Shown here piece after piece: positions 1 through 10,642 of a stretch of DNA of 64,000 nucleotides (position 1 is its first letter; each line of letters opens with the position of its first letter). The stretch comes from Aphrocallistes beatrix. Lineage: Eukaryota; Porifera; Hexactinellida; Sceptrulophora; Aphrocallistidae. The DNA lies in contig OY725489.1 of NCBI GenBank assembly GCA_963281255.1, forward strand, positions 620,001-684,000, read 5' to 3'. Position numbers and translations under genes: made by a program. Below the pieces are notes generated by a model. The model was not told the DNA's origin, searched no databases, and saw only the letters and a list, made by a program, of their open reading frames with translations.

Positions 1-3000
1 GTTCAATCTTGACAGAACATTCCTCAGCTATCTGTGTGAGGAGTTGGAATTGTTCTGGATCTGGACTGGATAGCTCACGTTTGGATAGTTCCAGTGTTCT
101 CACAGTCTTTAGTGTCTGAATGAGACACATGAGAGGGACACACGAAACAGAGCTTAGTTTACAATCCCATACCATTAACTTCCTAATAGCTGAATGGTAG
201 GACAAACTATGGCACAGCACTATCATGCCTGAGTCTTGTAATGGAATATAGGCGAGTCCCAAATATGCGAGTGAGTTGAGAGCTGAAGAAGCTCTGTACC
301 AACAACTGATTTCGTCAGAACTAAATTCAGTGTTATCCAGCATTAACACTATCAGGTTAGTACATGATGTGACACAACTGAAGTAGCTACTCCAGCTGTC
401 AAACCCAACTTTATGCAAAAAGTCCAAACGTAAATCTCTCAGGGAATGAAAATTATTGGAAATCAGCTTTGAAAGAGAATCATGAACTGAATCATTGGAA
501 GTTGTTGGTTGCTGTGAAAATAATGTAATTAGTGTGAAAGAGGTGAATTGAAGGATGTAAGGTATCAATTGGTACGCATCTTCACGCTGTATCACATAAA
601 ACTCAGTTAGCGAGGAGAGGTTGGATAGTGTGTCAGGTGTCACAATGACGTCATATTCAACATCAATACAGTAGAGTCCATTGAACTGATGGCTTAATGG
701 TAACTGTTTAATAGTTGACCAATGGGAGGAGTCAGGGTTGGTTTCATAATGTAAGTTCTCTATTGAAGAGAATTGATTGGTCAGATCCTGCAACACTTCG
801 GCAGTCATATCGAAATTGGATATATTTAAACTCCCAGCGAATGGATTGGTTACTGTGAAGAGGTGTTGGGAAGGGAGACAAGCAGACAAGTCACACGATT
901 CGAGGTGGATACTAATTTTGGTGTCACGTGGCAGAGTGGCAGAGGAGAAGAGACGCGTGTAAAAATGTATTATGTCGAAGTCTTCTTCAACGAACACCAG
1001 TGCTAGGTAACGTATATGGCAAGAAGATATGCTAGTCAGGAGAGAGTGGAATTGTGTCACGGACACGTAATCAGACTGGATTTCTATTATTTGAAAGTCG
1101 CAAATGTATTGCAGTGACAACAAGAAGCAATGCCAATCATTCGGTGATGGAGTGAATCGAAAATACAGGTAGAGAGGAAATGGAAAGTCTCGCTCGAAGT
1201 AGGCAAAGTGGTCAGTAATGGCTTCTGATTTTGTCTCAATTATCGTTGTGGTTAGTTGAATGTATGATTGTGTGAATTCAATCCAATCTGATACCTGAAC
1301 AAGTGATTGGTCATAACCCAACTGATGACACATAGGCACCTCAATGAATGACATCGGTTTAGGGATTGTGTGCCGACACAGAATTGGAGTTATGCAACCA
1401 GCGTCCCGCTTCAAGATGCCACACACAAACCGGATTACCATCTTGTACATGGATAGGTACCTGGTGGAAGCGGTGAAATACCGGATTATGTAACATTGGT
1501 TTTTCCAAGAGTTGTAGCAGATGGAAAGTGCCGCCATGAATTCCTGAATTGTCAAGTGTTGGAAGGTCCACACCCTCACATGAATTCCGAGGCTCAACTC
1601 TTTCAAGTGGCATTGCATCAGCCCGAGTCGGTCACTAGGATACACCTTGTCTCCGATCGTGAAGGAGATTTTTTTATCAGAGGTGAGTTCTCTCTCAAAA
1701 ATGCCCTGATTGGCTTCCAGCCCGATGGCGTGGATGCACTCTCTGATGGCCGGGTGGAAGTTGGAGATACGGAGCACTTTGCTGTACTCCTCCAAACCAA
1801 TGCGGGACAACTGGCGCCTTATCATGTACACTATCAGCTGGGTGTAGAGGTGCGACAGTGAGGTGGAGAGGATGGAGTCGGACTCGTTGAAGAGAGCACA
1901 AAACAGACTCGCATTCACTGGCACCAGAGCCAGCTGATTGATTTCGTCATGGCGGTAGAACATTTCGCGCACGGCGCTGAGTTTCTCGGGCGTGTCGATG
2001 CGTTTCTCGAAATAGAGATCTCGATTTTCGGGGGAAAAACCGAGCACTTGGAAATTGATGTCTATTTTGAATCCATGGCCGTGTTCGTAAAGGACTTCGG
2101 ACCAAGCACCGGGGCGACTTGTCACGAGGATTGTACTTTGGGAGAGGAAGCGTCCCCCGAGTAGTTTACACAAAAGTGTCTCCTTAAACGGCACATCTCG
2201 TAGGAATTCGTCGTAACCGTCCATGATTATGAAAAGTCCCTCTCCGTCGGATCTCAGCAAGTGCTGTGAAAGGGATTTGCTCCATCGAGCACCTGTGGGC
2301 ATGCTAAGGGCGAGCCAACTCAGGATGAATTCCTCATCGACCACTTTCTTCAATTCGTGTCTGGTTTCCTCAAGCTGATGCCACTCTTCGCTTCTGCACG
2401 GGATGGAGATGGCGTACTGGAAGTTGGGAAGGGCGTCAGTGCCATACATGTAGGCGAAATGTTTGCAGAGGAAGCTCTTGCCGCTCCCGGGACTTCCGAT
2501 CATGCACCAAAGCTCACTTTCTGATGGATCACAGGTGGTGACAATTGTGTCGAAGTCCACCACTTCTATTGTTTCTAGTGCCACCTTCTTATGCATGTCT
2601 CGTAGGAATTGAATCTCGGTGATGCCACTTTCTACTATTCCCACTCTCTCCTTGACAGCTCTCACTTTCACGATGGTTAATGGGATGTATACGGACTCGA
2701 TCGGTTCGGTATCTTTGTCTAGGATGACGATGACGTCTTTATTTTGTTTTCTAATAAACTTTTTCAGTTTCATTTTCCAATCTTCGTGGTCCTCTTCAAC
2801 TTCAGTTTCTATTTCTAGCTTAATTTGCTCATTGAATTGTACGGGGGTCATGCCTTGGAATATATTTGCGAAACTTTGTACCTTTTCAGCTAAATCATTC
2901 CGTTTCACGTCTTCCAGTGATTGACAAAGTTCGTCCATGTCACTTGTGATTATTTTTTTGTTCAGACATAACTTCAACATTTCCTTTGGCTCTGCTTCTT

Positions 3001-3373
3001 CAGAAGTTTCGCTCACTATTAACCATTCTTTTGAGGTTAGTTCTTCTGTCAATAGTTCTACAAATCTTTTCATGGTTTTGGGTTCGCGACGAGTAACAGG
3101 TGGTTTGTAGGATGGATTGCTCAGCCATTCGAGCTGCCTTGCCGTGTGGAGAATGTTCCCTCCAATGTTCTGTAGCGCTTGATCGAAAATGGCCGGATTA
3201 AAATATTCCCATTCTTTCAGCGCGTACAGGAATTTGATAGGATTGCATTTCGTATTTTCGCGTATTCGTGCAGGAATTTCTAGAGCATTTTCGAGTTTTC
3301 GGATTACGGGAGGTGTCAACAATGGGTCAAGTTCCGTAAACACTTTCCTCTGCTGTCTTCTCGACTCAGACAT
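1..3373 (-). CDS. NLR-type NACHT-LRR protein, C-terminus off the left edge
   Basis: The minus strand is open from an ATG at 3373-3371 to position 1, about 1,124 codons, with no stop in the window, so the gene is partial. Near residue 291 there is a Walker A loop (GSPGSGKS). About 85 residues later comes a Walker B segment (LFIIMDGYDEF), then a sensor-like ILVTSRPGA. Further on is the WTFQHLTIQEFMAAL signature typical of the NACHT-associated winged-helix/HD2 region. The last third is leucine-rich and irregularly repeated, as expected for LRRs. Residues 10-70 resemble a death-effector-type helical fold, but this is tentative. NLRs are cytosolic sensors that oligomerise on nucleotide exchange; that role is inferred from the family. 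One uninterrupted exon covers all these domains. Confidence is high for NACHT and moderate for the LRR and N-terminal calls. Confidence 0.88.
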   Translation of the reverse strand, partial: MSESRRQQRKVFTELDPLLTPPVIRKLENALEIPARIRENTKCNPIKFLYALKEWEYFNPAIFDQALQNIGGNILHTARQLEWLSNPSYKPPVTRREPKTMKRFVELLTEELTSKEWLIVSETSEEAEPKEMLKLCLNKKIITSDMDELCQSLEDVKRNDLAEKVQSFANIFQGMTPVQFNEQIKLEIETEVEEDHEDWKMKLKKFIRKQNKDVIVILDKDTEPIESVYIPLTIVKVRAVKERVGIVESGITEIQFLRDMHKKVALETIEVVDFDTIVTTCDPSESELWCMIGSPGSGKSFLCKHFAYMYGTDALPNFQYAISIPCRSEEWHQLEETRHELKKVVDEEFILSWLALSMPTGARWSKSLSQHLLRSDGEGLFIIMDGYDEFLRDVPFKETLLCKLLGGRFLSQSTILVTSRPGAWSEVLYEHGHGFKIDINFQVLGFSPENRDLYFEKRIDTPEKLSAVREMFYRHDEINQLALVPVNASLFCALFNESDSILSTSLSHLYTQLIVYMIRRQLSRIGLEEYSKVLRISNFHPAIRECIHAIGLEANQGIFERELTSDKKISFTIGDKVYPSDRLGLMQCHLKELSLGIHVRVWTFQHLTIQEFMAALSICYNSWKNQCYIIRYFTASTRYLSMYKMVIRFVCGILKRDAGCITPILCRHTIPKPMSFIEVPMCHQLGYDQSLVQVSDWIEFTQSYIQLTTTIIETKSEAITDHFAYFERDFPFPLYLYFRFTPSPNDWHCFLLSLQYICDFQIIEIQSDYVSVTQFHSLLTSISSCHIRYLALVFVEEDFDIIHFYTRLFSSATLPRDTKISIHLESCDLSACLPSQHLFTVTNPFAGSLNISNFDMTAEVLQDLTNQFSSIENLHYETNPDSSHWSTIKQLPLSHQFNGLYCIDVEYDVIVTPDTLSNLSSLTEFYVIQREDAYQLIPYILQFTSFTLITLFSQQPTTSNDSVHDSLSKLISNNFHSLRDLRLDFLHKVGFDSWSSYFSCVTSCTNLIVLMLDNTEFSSDEISCWYRASSALNSLAYLGLAYIPLQDSGMIVLCHSLSYHSAIRKLMVWDCKLSSVSCVPLMCLIQTLKTVRTLELSKRELSSPDPEQFQLLTQIAEECSVKIE

Positions 3374-5990
3374 TTCGATCTATAAATAATGTAAATTGAT
3401 GTTATTTAGTTGTTTCTGTTTTTTAAGTTTCATTGTAAGTAGAATTACATTCAAACTAGTTTCAATTTCATGCTGCGGTTTGGGTTAAATTCCAAAGTCA
3501 CACTCATTTTCTTATTTTCCATAGAAATATATCTCTGTAAACAGGTAATGGGGATACCTTTAGCTAACAATGCTCACACCATTAAAATTAGGCAATGTAT
3601 GGAGGATTTAATATAAATGGAATAAAAGATAAAAAAGTATCCTTACGTTCTCAAGATGTAGCGATAAAAGAACTTGTCCTAATCTTGTAATTTTGTTAAT
3701 ATTGTACTAATACAATAATTAATAATATATCAAAAAATATTTACATTTGAAATCAATTTCTACTCACTTTCCTTGGTTTGAAAACTGTGTTGTAAAATAG
3801 TCAGAATTGTATCGTTATTCGTCAATTCAAAATGTTTACTTTATGTTTCGACTTGATTTCGTTCGCGTAGTATCAAAGTTGAATTTCCAATCGTTTTTCT
3901 TTGTTATTGTTGTTATTGTTGTTGTTAATTGTTGTTGTGAGTTTGAAGATGTTATTTTAGAGAAAGCTTTTCTATATGCCTCTTCCCTACACAACGTAAA
4001 AGGTTCTCTTAGAATATAATCTTACTTGTTTTGTGACATAATTGAATGCACTTATTGGAAACTGTGCATTAATATAGACTCGAATTACCTAATAGATCAC
4101 TTCATTCTTTCAGTTTGTACTATTTTAAAATTGGTATTCCTAACATTTAAGTAACTCACGCGGGACGACAGAATTCGATCAACTGCTAATAGAAATTTTT
4201 AAGGACTAACCGAATACTCGATTCAGGGATATATCCACTAGAACCTTGATTGGTTTCTCCTACCAACATCATAGATTGAGAAATAAAACTTGATCTTAGA
4301 TGTAAACAACGTTGCAAATATTATTACAACCAAAATATGAATTCTAACAATTATGCCGTGCTAATGTTAAATAATATTATTGATACTACTTCAGGTAATG
4401 TTGTTGTGTAGTATGGACATTACCGGCAGCAGGTATTTTTTAGTCCATTATTTGATGTGTCTTCATGCAAAAATTGAAACATAAGTATATAATATGATAA
4501 ATGATGAAATAGATTCATAATGAAAATTTATGAGATCCCAAAACTGAATTTAATTTTATGAATTTGCTAAAGGGTTGTGATAAACGGGGGTTTGGATATC
4601 ATTTAACAATATTTCATAGTACTACATATCAAATTATCTAGAATTAGAATGGAATATTCCATAGGATTCGAATAGTTGATGGAAAGTTATGTTCTACTTA
4701 TTCCCTTGGCAGTTGGGATCACATGGCAAGCTAAGGCACTTTTGTCCAAAAATGTTTCTACCATTCACAGTTTAATAATGATGTGATCAATACTCTTCTA
4801 CTCACTACTTAAGAATCCTTTGTAATTACCCATTATAAAACCAAATCTGCACTAGACTGCTTTTGGTTTTCTACTCACTTTTTAGGAAGTTGCGATATAA
4901 CATGTATTTGTCTTACTTATCATAATTGTATTCTACTTTGTCTGTCTAAGTAGATATAGCTACGTCCCCCTAATTCTACTAAATCTTGTATATATATATA
5001 GATAGATAGATATATATAACAGTTCATGCTTAGCTTTTAAGCTGATGTAACCAATACTTTCTACTTTATAGTCCGTCTTTAAGTTCAGTGTTGCGACATC
5101 TATGTCTCCTGTCCTAATTAACCATATTTTTAATATCTACTCACTGCAAATGATTATCACTTGATACAGTAGAACCTCTGAGATGAAAACATCCGATTAT
5201 GTGCACCTGTCTGAAATGTTTTTTCCTCATCTAATAAATTTAGTTCTCTTTATTTTGCTCATTTAGAAAAGTTAACGCCACTTGTATTCAGAGTATTATA
5301 CAGCTAGGTATCCTTCTTAATATCAATCTCATTAATTTCATGCACCTAAATCGACCATTTTAGCTCGGAAGTTTATTGCAAATTCTCCTAGACAATTTAT
5401 TGCTTTTGATTGAAGAATGGTCATTGGTCTTCTGAAGATGAAAAGGACGCTGCGGTGCCTTTACAAAATGACTACTTTCAAAAATTGAAATCAGTCATTT
5501 TGTAGAGAGAACGCCACTGCGTCTTTTTGAGGAGGCATACGTATCTTTTTATATAATAAAGCCCTTTTGAATGTTGCAACCAAGGATTTGAGGTTGGAAT
5601 TTGTAAAAAAAAATTGAAATAAGCCTCCAAAGGGTGCTTGGTGGTGTTCTTGGTACAAAACTTCAGATTTCTACCCCATTTCCGAAACTGCTTTTTTATA
5701 ATTTTGCAATTTTAACCTAAAACGTTTCAGTTTAGTGCACTATATTAGGCTTAATAGGAATTAATTAGATTTATTTGGTCGTACAATTTGTAGTCTCATT
5801 TTTATCTTACTCGATTGAACTTGCATTCACCCCACGCAGTAGAAGGTATATTGTTAATTAGAATAGTCATAATACTATTTCTCTATCTTCCTCAGTTCTA
5901 CTGGACATTTAATTTTATATAAATACACAATGTACTAGATGTGTGTAAAGTTGAATAAAACGAATAATTTGAAATACCTGCTAAGTAAAT
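3374..5990. other. AT-rich intergenic region
   Basis: No gene is recognised. It contains a (GTT)n-like tract at about 3900-3940, an orphan copy of the array's upstream module (4060-4470), a short TA/GATA-like repeat near 4988-5020, and an imperfect inverted repeat at 5441-5527. Open frames here are short and lack coding character. Confidence 0.6.
4060..4470 (+). repeat. Orphan copy of the array's upstream module
   Basis: This stretch matches the 5' flanks of B1 (8500-8840), B2 (10160-10460) and B3 (12610-12910). Shared blocks include GCCGTGCTAATGTTAAATAA and a GTGTAG..GGACATTA.CGGCAGCAGG block followed by AGYCCATTATTTGATG. No B-type ORF follows it here. At about 4150 it has a single TTAA (CATTTAAGTAACTCACG) where the B2 and B3 modules carry a P1 element, so it preserves the empty insertion site. 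Confidence 0.7.
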
Positions 5991-7412
5991 ATGAAATTAA
6001 ATAAGCGATACATTCTCTCAAAATATGAAAGAATATTTTCAAAGATTGAAAAGTTAGAACACTCTCATCACCTTGCTCGTGTTGATGAAATATTAGAACC
6101 TTGTCATGATGATCTGCCTAGTGACAAAAGATACAATGAACGTATCCGTAGATTGGCATCTAAAGCTTTAAAGTTGCTCTTCAAGCTTATATCATTAGAG
6201 AATCCAGACTCTACTTGTTTACCTAACAATTCACACAAACATTTGTGTCTGAAAGAAATCGGGTTTAAAGAAACAATTGGATCAAATGCACAATATATTG
6301 AGCTAGGAGAAATGTTTTTCTTATTTGAATCTAACTCAGAAAACAGTCCAATACACATACAGAATACGAAAGAGACATTTATTTGGGACTCAATGGATTT
6401 ACTTTCCAAGTATAATATTGAACTGGAAACACTTGCTAAAAAGATCCACAATTATTGTCCAATCACAGTTGAAGGTTGTAAGAGACCAATGTCTCTTTCT
6501 AGTTTTTGTGATTATAAAGAAATGCGTGAGTTACTGTATAGTGATAGTTCAAAAGATTGTAATCAATTCCAACCGATTCCAATTTCACCTACTCCAGATT
6601 CATCACCTCTCGATGTCCCTATCTCTATTTCACTTCCTTCACTTCTCAAGTCACCTCCAGATTCACTCCAGTCCATTTCGCATACTACAGTCACCTCCTT
6701 CAGCTCAGAAGCCGCATCAGAATTCACCCCTCCCCATTCCGCATACGATTTAATTCTCTCTTTCTTGCTAACTCAATTAGCAATCATAAAGGACGACCTT
6801 AAAATCCCGCACTTTTCTTCTTTCTTGCCTCCACAAACTAATGTCATAGTATCTCTGTCAGTGCAACCCAGACCACAGAAGACGATAGTCACGAAGGAAG
6901 ATAAAACAGCTCACATTCCGCCTGCTCCCAACTCCCCTATTCCTCTTCCACCACCCTCGATTAAGCCACTTCCAAATATATATATTATTTTGTTTCCAAT
7001 TTCAGTTCTCCTGCTCGTTCTTGAACTGGTATTCAAGAAACAAACCTCTGAAGCTTATTTTTTTCATTTTTTATTACTTTCAATAAATTTTGAGATTTGC
7101 TTATCTGTGCAACTTGAGAATTGCGACTATTCTTGGTGGCAAAGAGGATGGTCACACATTTGGAGACAAATTTTTTTCTGGATTGCTCATAGCATCATCG
7201 CTCATAGAGAAATACTATACGTTGTGTATAATTATATCAGAGAGTTCAGTGTAGGGCACACCTGCCAAATATCCTACCTAATCCATTTTCTTTGGCTAAT
7301 GTTAGATCTACTAATTTATATTTTGATCGTATTTTTATTATTTTTCCCTGCAAAATATAAATTATATTTGAATTTCATCCAAGCTTTACGACCACTATTC
7401 CATAAATTATAA
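5991..7412 (+). CDS. A1: unrecognised array-family protein with hydrophobic tail
   Basis: This is a 473-residue ORF from a true ATG. Residues 1-165 form the family domain, shared with A2 and more distantly with B1-B3. Its hallmarks are IRRLAS.AL..LFKL, an N.S...L.EI block, and LETLAKKIHNYCPITV near residue 160. Residues 190-330 are Pro/Ser-rich with PxxP runs. The last 145 residues are strongly hydrophobic, with three or four likely membrane spans starting near residue 330 (IYIILFPISVLLLVLELVF). There is no N-terminal signal peptide, so a tail-anchored or polytopic membrane protein with a cytosolic head is inferred. The hydrophobic end differs from that of A2, although an A2-like 3' end survives downstream at 7667-7850. 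I recognise no known domain. Confidence 0.7.
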   Translation: MKLNKRYILSKYERIFSKIEKLEHSHHLARVDEILEPCHDDLPSDKRYNERIRRLASKALKLLFKLISLENPDSTCLPNNSHKHLCLKEIGFKETIGSNAQYIELGEMFFLFESNSENSPIHIQNTKETFIWDSMDLLSKYNIELETLAKKIHNYCPITVEGCKRPMSLSSFCDYKEMRELLYSDSSKDCNQFQPIPISPTPDSSPLDVPISISLPSLLKSPPDSLQSISHTTVTSFSSEAASEFTPPHSAYDLILSFLLTQLAIIKDDLKIPHFSSFLPPQTNVIVSLSVQPRPQKTIVTKEDKTAHIPPAPNSPIPLPPPSIKPLPNIYIILFPISVLLLVLELVFKKQTSEAYFFHFLLLSINFEICLSVQLENCDYSWWQRGWSHIWRQIFFWIAHSIIAHREILYVVYNYIREFSVGHTCQISYLIHFLWLMLDLLIYILIVFLLFFPAKYKLYLNFIQALRPLFHKL

Positions 7413-8976
7413 CTTTTCATCTCTTTCAATTGATACATTATTATTTCTATGTCACAATATTAATAGAATAATAAATAATTATTGCTCTTGAAACTTTGAA
7501 CTGATATTGTAATTTGAGGCTTGCACCGGGCCATCAAGTCAATTAGATTAAAATATTCTATACACAATAACCTGGACACTTAATTTTGATTTGATCAGTT
7601 GACAACTGGTTCAATTTGTACTCATAAAACTAGTATTTAAGAAGGTTCCCAAATTTTATATACGTAATTTCTTCCAACAAAATATTGCCATATGCATATG
7701 TAAATGCAGATCACTGCAGACTAATCACTATTACTTTGGAGCCAAACTATACAAATGATTCCGTGGAGTATTTTTCAAAAACTTTTGTATGCAACTCTTC
7801 AGCATCGCTCATAAAGGAATACAATTAAATTTAATGAATTCAGTGTTGATTTCAACCCTCATGTATTTTTGTATGGTTGATATTGATTTTCGCTTTTCGA
7901 TGGAACATACTTCAATGTGTGTTTAATTATATTTAACTTTGTGAGGAATAATATTTTGCTATATACGTAGTACACATCTAAATATCAATCTTTATTGAAT
8001 CAGCACATTTTGATCAAATTTGTATCAATCTCATGTAATCAATCATGATCCATTGGATACGTATATTCTGTGCCTAGTAGGATTTTAAGTCAAAAAAGCC
8101 TCCAAAGGGAGGAGGTACTGATAGAAGACACGAGTCTTTAAATGTCAGGATCGCAGGGCAACATACTGATGCTCAACCGAAACTCGAAAAAGAAAAGACA
8201 CTAAATTGTAGCTATAATTAATTAATAATATGATAATAACTTTTATGATGAAAAATAGCATGCTGCAATAGTTATGTTTTTCCAGTCTTTTTGTCGTACT
8301 TTCCAAACAGAATTATTTTGTCTAGTATCACGCATACTTGGAAACTGGAAATAACTGAAATAACCAATCGAATAAATTTGATGAAACTACAATGTCAATT
8401 GTCTAATAAAATTCTTGCTTATTAATTAAATAATTATATAATTATTAATTAATTAATTAAATTCTGATTAAAACCACAAATAATGGAAACGGTGCGGAAT
8501 ATAGAACGAATTTCCTAATACATCACTTTATTCTTTCAGGCTTGTAACTGCTAGTAGCAATTTCTATGGACCAACCTAAGCTCAATTCAGGAATCTACCC
8601 ACTAGAACCTTGATTGGTTTCAAACTTTTTAAACTGTGAGCAAACGTTGCAATGATTAGTATTGTGCAAACATTACAGCCTGATATGAAGTCTAACAATG
8701 TTGCCGTGCTAATGTTAAATAATATTATTGATAGTAGCATACTCGGAATTTACTGTTAATTATATTTCCAGTTGTGTAGTGTGGACATTATCGGCAGCAG
8801 GATATTTTAGCCCATTATTTGATGTCTTCATGCTCTAGGTTTCGTATCCGAATTCGCTCGTATATTTCTTGAAACATTATAAATTGAACAATTTTAATGA
8901 ATTAACACGAAAACACGAAATCAAACAGTTCGAAAATTACTCGATTTTGAATAGTTTTTTATCTTAAAAATTTGAA
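7413..8976. other. Intergenic region with array-unit remnants
   Basis: It contains the relic 3' end of an A-type gene (7667-7850), an AT-rich TTAATTAA-rich stretch near 8400-8460, and from about 8480 the upstream module shared by B1, B2, B3 and 4060-4470. A CCTCCAAAGG-type repeat fragment lies near 8098. No independent gene is seen. Confidence 0.55.
7667..7850 (+). pseudogene. Relic 3' end of an A-type gene
   Basis: This segment aligns base by base with the end of A2 (about 15345-15520). Both have ATTTCTTCCA, then ATTGCCATATGCATATG, then ACTATTACTTTGGA, then ACAAATGATTCCG, and end in CAATTAAATTT.ATGAATTC. In A2 it encodes the single membrane span and C-terminus. Here it lies about 260 bases past the A1 stop and is not read by A1, so A1 apparently gained different sequence (about 7000-7667) in front of its ancestral end. 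Confidence 0.65.
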
Positions 8977-9567
8977 ATGGCAACTAATTTGAATAAACAA
9001 GACATTATATCAAATAAACTAAAAGAGCTTGATACTTTGACACAAAAATACCACCATGTTCGTGTTGATGAAACGCTAAAGTCTACTCATTCTGGTGTCT
9101 CTTTCAATGAGCAATCCAATCCACAAATCCGTTCTCTTGCCTCAGAAGTTTTGACGTCACTCTTCAAACTCTCAGCATTCCAAATCCCTGCCACTCTCCT
9201 TAACGATTCTACACAAATTTTGTCTCTGCAAGAAATTCAAAGAAATTTTCAATCCGATGGATCAGATACCATGGATTCAAGATATATCTTCGAGCTTAGA
9301 AATATGTCAGAAGTTTCTGATACAGAAAATGCACGTACCTTTACATTGACGACAAATGACATACCTTCTGAGTATATAACTATAGTCGAGACATTTGCCA
9401 AACTAGTTGAGACCTATTGCCCTATAGAAGTCGCTGATGCTGGCGAGATGTACCATAGTATGTACAGTACACATTGTGCTAGCATTAATCCGTCCGTTCA
9501 AGCAAAAAAGACTGATGTCAACCAAGTAGAACAACTGACAACACCAAATGGTCAGACACATGAATAA
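8977..9567 (+). CDS. B1: short array-family protein, no membrane tail
   Basis: This is a 196-residue ORF starting MATNLNKQDIIS. It shares with A1 and A2 the helical core (IRSLASEVLTSLFKL), a SLQEIQ block, a DSRYIFEL strand-like segment, and ETFAKLVETYCPIEV near residue 148. It ends about 50 residues after that motif, without the proline-rich linker or membrane span of the A type. No signal peptide or TM is seen, so a soluble cytosolic protein is inferred. It is nearly identical to B2 over the whole ORF and both flanks, which marks a recent tandem duplication. Function is unknown. Confidence 0.7.
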   Translation: MATNLNKQDIISNKLKELDTLTQKYHHVRVDETLKSTHSGVSFNEQSNPQIRSLASEVLTSLFKLSAFQIPATLLNDSTQILSLQEIQRNFQSDGSDTMDSRYIFELRNMSEVSDTENARTFTLTTNDIPSEYITIVETFAKLVETYCPIEVADAGEMYHSMYSTHCASINPSVQAKKTDVNQVEQLTTPNGQTHE

Positions 9568-9714
9568 CCCCATCTTACAGGAATCGTCTCTCTCAGTGTG
9601 GAGAACTCGATTTAAGTGTAAATATCTTTAATGCTACTTGTATTATTAAATTTTCTTGACAATATGTCTAAAATTTTTATAGCATGTATTCAAGGCATAC
9701 TATCTATAAACTTT

Positions 9715-9785
9715 ACTTTACTTTATTATTAATAATCCCAATTTGCCTATTTCTCTTTCACCTAATCCCAAATCTCTTCTTTCAA
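9715..9785 (+). pseudogene. Relic of the A-type proline-rich linker behind B1
   Basis: The DNA around TTATTAATAATCCCAATT, CCTATTTCTC and CACCTAATCCCAAA matches the A2 linker at 15242-15295, which has TTATTAATAATATTCCCAAT. In the matching frame it reads roughly IINNPNLPISLSPNP, against VINNIPNSPIPLLPN in A2. A TAA lies just upstream in that frame, so it is not a simple skipped exon. B2 has the same relic at about 11390-11450. It shows that B-type genes once had, or derive from genes with, the A-type tail. Confidence 0.6.
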
Positions 9786-10045
9786 TCGAATTCTCCCACC
9801 CGTGTAAATGTCTCCATGACCCTCTTCCCTTTTTTTCCACAGGTATCAAATTATTGGTCATTTTCCTTCTTTGCTAGAATCCATGAGTTCAAATAGTAGC
9901 CTCTACAAATGAAACTAGGTGCTTTGACGTGAGATATTATATATCATATCATATATCACTTTATTCTTCCTGGCCGAAACTATTTTTGATGTTATATGTG
10001 ACAAGCTCTAAAATTGATATACTTATTATTTTGACCTACGTTTAA

Positions 10046-10161
10046 ACCCTTCGTTGCCACAGGAATGTGTTGCGTCATTTCCGGTTTAAGTCATTTTCAA
10101 TGGGGAAGCTATATAAGTTTGGGGTTACTATAAATAGAAAAATCCCAAATGCTTCCAAAGG
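10046..10161 (+). mobile_element. P1 element (piggyBac-type MITE) in the B2 upstream module
   Basis: A 116-bp insert is flanked by TTAA at 10042-10045 and 10162-10165, with ends reading ACCCTTCGTTGCC and, inverted, CCTTTGGAAGC. The interior carries GCGTCATTTCCGGTTTAAG and CTATAAATAGAAA. The paralogous module at about 4150 has a single TTAA and no insert, which supports a TTAA target-site duplication. Confidence 0.7.
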
Positions 10162-10642
10162 TTAAGTAGCTCACGGTGGACGACAAAATTCAATCAACTG
10201 CGAAGTAAGAATTTCTAATACTCAATTCAGAAATGTACCTACTAGCACTTTAATAGTTTTATCCTATGAATATTACTGATTGAGGAATAAACCTTCACTT
10301 TAGGTGTGAACATACGTGGCATTATTATGCAGTGAAATTGTGAATATTCTTATTGATGCTTAGTATTTGCTCGGAATTTACAGTCTATGTAATCATTTTT
10401 CTGGCTGTGTAGTTGTGGACATTATTGGCAGGAGGAGATTTTAGTCCATTATTTCATGCTCTAAGCTTCCTGATCCAAATTCGTTAGTAAATATCTGGTT
10501 TCTTTGCAATGTAAAATACGATCCAATGAATATTGAACAGAATATTATATATAAGTAATTTAAAGAAAAATTCAAACATAAATTAAAAAGGAATTTCGAA
10601 AATTACTCGATTTTGAATAGTTTTTTATCTTAAAAATTTGAA

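Noticed and set aside
1496..1861. Plus-strand frame of 121 codons
   Set aside because: It is antisense to the continuous NLR coding frame on the minus strand, which has clear domain motifs.
9684..9896. Possible small hydrophobic protein after B1
   Set aside because: It overlaps the relic of the A-type linker, has no better match in this frame, and B2 carries the same relic without a similar intact frame.
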